DNA of 64,000 nt. It comes from Candidatus Gastranaerophilales bacterium. Its GTDB lineage: Bacteria > Cyanobacteriota > Vampirovibrionia > Gastranaerophilales > Gastranaerophilaceae. The position numbers and the translations under genes are program-made. Shown here in pieces: positions 60,805 to 64,000 of the stretch (position 1 is the first letter of the stretch; every line of letters begins with the position of its first letter). The notes beneath the pieces are model-generated. The model worked only from the letters and a program-made list of their open reading frames with translations. It ran no database searches and was not told the origin of the DNA. The stretch spans positions 1-64,000 of the forward strand of contig CALVEK010000014.1 of the NCBI GenBank assembly GCA_944326555.1, written 5' to 3'.

Positions 60805-61480
60805 AGTTCAAGAACTTTTTGATTATGATGTAAATAATTCTCAAAGCTGTGATTATGTAATAGGCACAGATGAGGCAGGGCGTGGTCCCGGTGCCGGTCC
60901 TGTGTTCGCTGCAGCCGTTTGTTTCCGCAAAAACTTGGAGAACGATGTTCTTCAGCAGCTTGCCTGCCTTAATGATTCAAAGCAGTTAACGGAAAAGAAA
61001 AGAGAAGAACTTTTTGAAACACTGCAGGAGCTTGAAAAATCAGGGAAATGTATTTGTTCTGTTCAAGAAGGTAGTGTCGAGCAGATAGATAAAATAAACA
61101 TACTAAATACGTCTTTACTTTGCATGAAACTTGCTTGTGAGACTGTTATTTCAAAATTATCATCCGAGTCTATTCAGGTGCTTGTTGATGGTAACAAAAT
61201 AATAAAAAATTTTTCTTACGCTCAAAAAACAGTAGTAAAGGGCGATTCAAAATCTGCTGCAATTGCTGCTGCAAGTATATTGGCAAAAGTTAGCAGAGAC
61301 AGGTTTATGATAGAACTTTCCCAAAAATATCCCGAATATAAATGGGATAAAAACAAAGGATATTTGAGTTCAGAGCACATTTCTGCAATAAAAGAATATG
61401 GTGTTACAAAATGGCATCGAAAAAAATTCTTAAGAAATATTCTAGATAAACAGAAAGAAGAACAGCTTACTCTTTTTTAA
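60794..61480 (+). CDS. rnhB: ribonuclease HII
   Basis: The 228-aa enzyme has YVIGTDEAGRGPGAGPVFAA (Asp26, Glu27), VLVDGNKII and VKGDSKSAAIAAASILAKVSRDRFM with the conserved Asp. It removes RNA primers and single ribonucleotides from DNA. The last residues overlap the convergent vWA gene by 4 bp. Confidence 0.97.
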   Translation: MQTKVQELFDYDVNNSQSCDYVIGTDEAGRGPGAGPVFAAAVCFRKNLENDVLQQLACLNDSKQLTEKKREELFETLQELEKSGKCICSVQEGSVEQIDKINILNTSLLCMKLACETVISKLSSESIQVLVDGNKIIKNFSYAQKTVVKGDSKSAAIAAASILAKVSRDRFMIELSQKYPEYKWDKNKGYLSSEHISAIKEYGVTKWHRKKFLRNILDKQKEEQLTLF

Positions 61481-62220
61481 TGTGTTACAATGACACCTTG
61501 GACTTCCTTAGAAATGTTTAGAGAATTTGAAAGACTTTTCATAAGTTCTGCTGCAGTATTTGCACTGTAGAACTTTCCGCTTGTAACTAATGCTGTGCAT
61601 TTTAATTGATTATTTGCTTCCTGATCATAAATATTAAAAGCAATTACATCTATAAATATATCCTGTCTAGTTTTTTGTAATTCCATAACATAATCACAAG
61701 GGCTTTCATCACAGTTTTCTCCACCGTCTGTTAATAGAATTATTCTCTTTTTGCCTGTAACGCCTGCAAAATCAGAGTTTACAGCTTGTTTTAAAGAATA
61801 TGTAATAGGCGTCCAACCAGTGGGTTGCAATGCAAAGAGAGCACTTTGAATTGCTGCTGTCGAGTTCTTTGTCATTGGTACAATTAATGAGCTGGCTTTG
61901 CAAGCAAGCCCCGGAACCAGATAACCTCCTTTGTGCCCGTATACTCTTAAACCGACTCTTTTATTAGGCGGTAACTGTGGTAACAGGATTTGCATTGTAT
62001 CAAGGACCATATTAATTTTTTTTGTACCGTGAAGTTTTTCTGTCATGCTGTTTGAAAAATCTACTATAAACAGTACAAATTCTTCATCATCATTTTGTAC
62101 GTAACATTCTTGAGGTTTAGATGCGGCCTTTTGGCTAAAATCTCCTTTTATATTGTTTACAAGTCCAAATAAAATTAGTAAAATTATAACGGTTATAATT
62201 TTGTGTTTTTTAGTTTTCAT
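61477..62220 (-). CDS. secreted von Willebrand factor A-domain protein
   Basis: The 247-aa protein has an N-terminal membrane/signal helix (IITVIILLILFGLVNNIKG) and a vWA domain with an intact MIDAS: FIVDFSNSM (D-x-S-x-S), Thr in PTGWTPI and Asp in LLTDGGENC. Four Cys (ACKAS, NCDESPCD, LKCTA) could form disulfides in the periplasm or outside. vWA proteins bind ligands through a divalent ion; target unknown. No chaperone-type MoxR gene is near. Confidence 0.9.
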   Translation of the reverse strand: MKTKKHKIITVIILLILFGLVNNIKGDFSQKAASKPQECYVQNDDEEFVLFIVDFSNSMTEKLHGTKKINMVLDTMQILLPQLPPNKRVGLRVYGHKGGYLVPGLACKASSLIVPMTKNSTAAIQSALFALQPTGWTPITYSLKQAVNSDFAGVTGKKRIILLTDGGENCDESPCDYVMELQKTRQDIFIDVIAFNIYDQEANNQLKCTALVTSGKFYSANTAAELMKSLSNSLNISKEVQGVIVTH

Positions 62221-62234
62221 AATGAGGCTCCAAG

Positions 62235-62894
62235 GTGTTTGATTTCGAGAAAGTTAAAGAGAAAAATTTTTTTGATGTAATTAATACAAGAAAAACTATC
62301 AGAAAATATACTAATGCTCTACCCCCCATAGAGGCAATAAAGATGATAGCCGATGCGGGCAGGTTGGCACCCAGTGCTACTAACACACAAAACTGGGAGT
62401 TTATTGCTATATATGATGAAGATATAAAACAGAAGATGGCAAATGCCGTAGAAAATGAATTTGAAAAACTTAAAAAATTTGTTAAATCAGAAGATGATGA
62501 AATAAAGTTGAATGGATATAAATATTATTCAATGTTTTTCAATAAAGCACCTGTAGTGTTTGCAATTGTCGAAAAAAAACGTATATCAACAATGCTGGGA
62601 ATACTAGAAAAAAACGGAATGGGCAAAGAAGAACTGATTCGATACGATAATAGGTCATCCATACTTAGTATGGGAGCAGCAATAGAAAATATGTCCCTGT
62701 GTGCGCATGCTCTCGGATTAGGTACTTGTTGGATGTGTGCTCCTCTTGTTGCAGGAAAAGCATTTAATGAGATTTTGTCATTAAATCAGGATGACAAGGT
62801 TGTTACTCTTTTAACTGTGGGTTACCCTCAGGAGTCTACACCTGCAAGACCTCCCAAAAAGACTATTGATGAAGTCTTTAGGATTGTTCGGTAA
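62235..62894 (+). CDS. nitroreductase-family protein
   Basis: The 219-aa FMN protein has RKTIRKYTNALPP at residues ~19-31, GRLAPSATNTQNWEF, MGAAIENMSLCAHALGLGTCWM and a C-terminal VGYPQESTPARPPKK. The start is GTG with GAGG 7 bp upstream. It resembles the nitroreductase domain at 21884 in layout but lacks the ferredoxin domain. Electron donor and substrate unknown. Confidence 0.9.
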   Translation: MFDFEKVKEKNFFDVINTRKTIRKYTNALPPIEAIKMIADAGRLAPSATNTQNWEFIAIYDEDIKQKMANAVENEFEKLKKFVKSEDDEIKLNGYKYYSMFFNKAPVVFAIVEKKRISTMLGILEKNGMGKEELIRYDNRSSILSMGAAIENMSLCAHALGLGTCWMCAPLVAGKAFNEILSLNQDDKVVTLLTVGYPQESTPARPPKKTIDEVFRIVR

Positions 62895-62909
62895 ATTTTT
62901 TACTAAAAA

Positions 62910-62929
62910 AAGAGGGCTAATGCCCTCTT
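62910..62929 (-). terminator. intrinsic terminator of the 52-aa gene
   Basis: AAGAGGGC-ATTA-GCCCTCTT on the minus strand, an 8-bp stem, is followed by a T-run, 23 bp beyond the small gene's stop. Confidence 0.85.
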
Positions 62930-62952
62930 AATTATTTTGTGTAACTCCGTCT

Positions 62953-63111
62953 TTAAACGAGACCCAACATTTTTTTGTACCAGCTGAATGTTTCCAGTTC
63001 AAGACCGTTGAATGTTGTTTTTAGACATTGTCTTTTGAGGTAAGAGTCAAATTCATCATTAAATTTTGATTTAACTTCTTTAACTTCCTTTGATGCAGTG
63101 TTAGTAGACAT
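62953..63111 (-). CDS. small acidic/basic protein, 52 aa
   Basis: The protein reads MSTNTASKEVKEVKSKFNDE and continues through SYLKRQCLKTTFNG to end YKKMLGLV. It has an excellent AAAGGAGG 5 bp before ATG and its own terminator, both evidence for a real gene. Function unknown; it is probably a short helical protein. Confidence 0.75.
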   Translation of the reverse strand: MSTNTASKEVKEVKSKFNDEFDSYLKRQCLKTTFNGLELETFSWYKKMLGLV

Positions 63112-63471
63112 AGAGCCTCCTTTTAAAAGAATTGTAAAATATATATGAAATCAACCTTAGTCTTATTGAGATAATTATATCACATTTAAGACAAGTTTGC
63201 TACAAGATTTACTATAAATGTAAAACATGTAAAGGTAAACTTTTGCTAAAAATCAATACATTTTTAAGAAATATATCTTTACTTGTTGTTACACATATAG
63301 CAAGATTCTTTCGAGACAAGTGTTTTGACTACAATTAAATTTTGGGGATTTTTTGTTTTTGCCAATTAGTCAACTTATTTTTTATTGTAAACTTTTTAAA
63401 ACAAAAAGTAATTTTTGTTTTTTGTATAAATTGTTACTAATAATTGTGGTATTAACATTCAATTTAGGAAA
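63112..63471. other. 360-bp intergenic stretch without a recognised gene
   Basis: AT-rich sequence with no convincing open frame, tRNA or strong hairpin. It must hold the promoter of the 52-aa gene on the minus strand and the 3' end region of the next minus-strand gene. Confidence 0.5.
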
Positions 63472-64000
63472 TCATCTTTTGATGGCTCTGGCAATGGCCC
63501 CAGGGGGATGCATTCTGTCTCCTGACGGTAAATCGCCGTATTTTTCTTTGATTCTTTCTATTAATCTTCGTTTATCCGGATCCGGATCAAAGAACAATTC
63601 TTCATAAAGACTTACACCATCTCTTATGATAGGTTCACGAGCATCAGAAAAAATGTTTCCGTACTTCTTTAGAAAAGCACGATGTGCGACTGCATTCATC
63701 CCCAAGAAGTCTAACTCCTCTTGTACAGAACTATCTCCATCATTGTCATTTGCATGACCTGCTTCGTGTAAAATAGCTTCTCCTATTGCTAAAATTACAG
63801 CAAAATCTTTGGTGTTTTTGTATTTTTCGTTAATTATAATTATGTTTTTTCCAAAGTCGTATTGTGCATGAATACTTTTTTCTGTTGGTTTGTCAAACAT
63901 AATCCTTATATTTTGTTTTTCAATTTTTTTTACCGCATCGGCTCCAGATTTGTATGGTATATTGATTCCCATGTTTTTTAAATACTTTATATCATCAGGG
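63472..64000 (-). CDS. putative HExxH metallopeptidase-like protein, 5'-partial
   Basis: The frame stays open to the right edge (…PDDIKYLKN before the first Met in the window), so the N-terminus is probably outside. The 166+ residues include AIGEAILHEAGHANDNDGDSS: HEAGH is the zinc-binding HExxH motif, with D/E-rich sequence after it (SSVQEELDFLG supplies a possible third ligand Glu). This is typical of gluzincin-like peptidases. The C-terminus SGDRMHPPGAIARAIKR is Pro/Arg-rich. Substrate unknown. Confidence 0.65.
   Translation of the reverse strand, partial: PDDIKYLKNMGINIPYKSGADAVKKIEKQNIRIMFDKPTEKSIHAQYDFGKNIIIINEKYKNTKDFAVILAIGEAILHEAGHANDNDGDSSVQEELDFLGMNAVAHRAFLKKYGNIFSDAREPIIRDGVSLYEELFFDPDPDKRRLIERIKEKYGDLPSGDRMHPPGAIARAIKR

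Overview
The window is AT-rich, gene-dense bacterial chromosome. It carries two ribosomal protein genes (S16, L19), lepA, dprA, rnhB, rbgA, mazG and gpmI, and I found no tRNA or rRNA gene. Several signs fit a gut-type, non-photosynthetic relative of Cyanobacteria (Candidatus Gastranaerophilales / Melainabacteria): a secreted SLH-domain protein, a plant/cyanobacterial-type glutamate-cysteine ligase paired with glutathione synthase, an all-C5 tetrapyrrole operon, large LysM-like/transglycosylase proteins, and very AT-rich spacers. This placement is inference from gene content, not a phylogeny.

Layout. 1-4.9 kb is accessory DNA: a HipA-type kinase fragment, a LOG-family gene flanked by a 65-bp repeat, a small membrane protein, a short inverted-repeat element, a complete hipBA module with three regularly spaced operators, and a broken secreted-protein gene. 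4.9-13 kb is a seven-gene minus-strand operon (sulfite/nitrite reductase, hemA, sirC, hemC, cobA-hemD, hemB, hemL) that makes uroporphyrinogen III and then siroheme for the reductase encoded first in the operon. Divergent from it lies the most unusual locus, an asrA gene fused in frame to the 3' end of asrC with asrB and the siroheme-binding part of asrC missing, plus a separate A-tract frameshift. 14.4-16.8 kb holds three putative secreted or surface protein genes, two of them interrupted (one amber codon, one A8-tract frameshift). 17-28.6 kb carries a very basic secreted protein, two LysM/transglycosylase-type wall proteins, a ferredoxin-nitroreductase, a GH57 glycosidase and a patatin. 28.7-31 kb has a Flp-like pilin and two related CgeB-like glycosyltransferases.

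31-47 kb is mostly housekeeping: rpsP, an NfeD plus two SPFH proteins, nagZ, rplS, mazG, an orphan pair of corrinoid iron-sulfur protein subunits (acsC/acsD type), gpmI, the SLH protein, yihY and nrnA. 47-48.2 kb is a small phage-like switch: an S24 repressor with a palindromic operator embedded in its own promoter, an orphan terminator, a Cys-rich small protein and a stand-alone LuxR-type HTH. 48.2-64 kb carries gph, lepA, dprA, a divergent GT2, a GlmS-like isomerase without glutaminase, HEAT, rimI, bioY, gshA-gshB facing glyoxalase I, rbgA-rnhB, a secreted vWA protein, a nitroreductase, two previously easy-to-miss small genes (58 and 52 aa), and a partial HExxH protein at the right edge.

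Together the genes describe an anaerobe that makes siroheme, glutathione and a cell wall it actively remodels. Accessory loci here are visibly decaying or phase-variable through A-tract slippage, while housekeeping genes are intact. That contrast argues against uniformly poor sequence quality.
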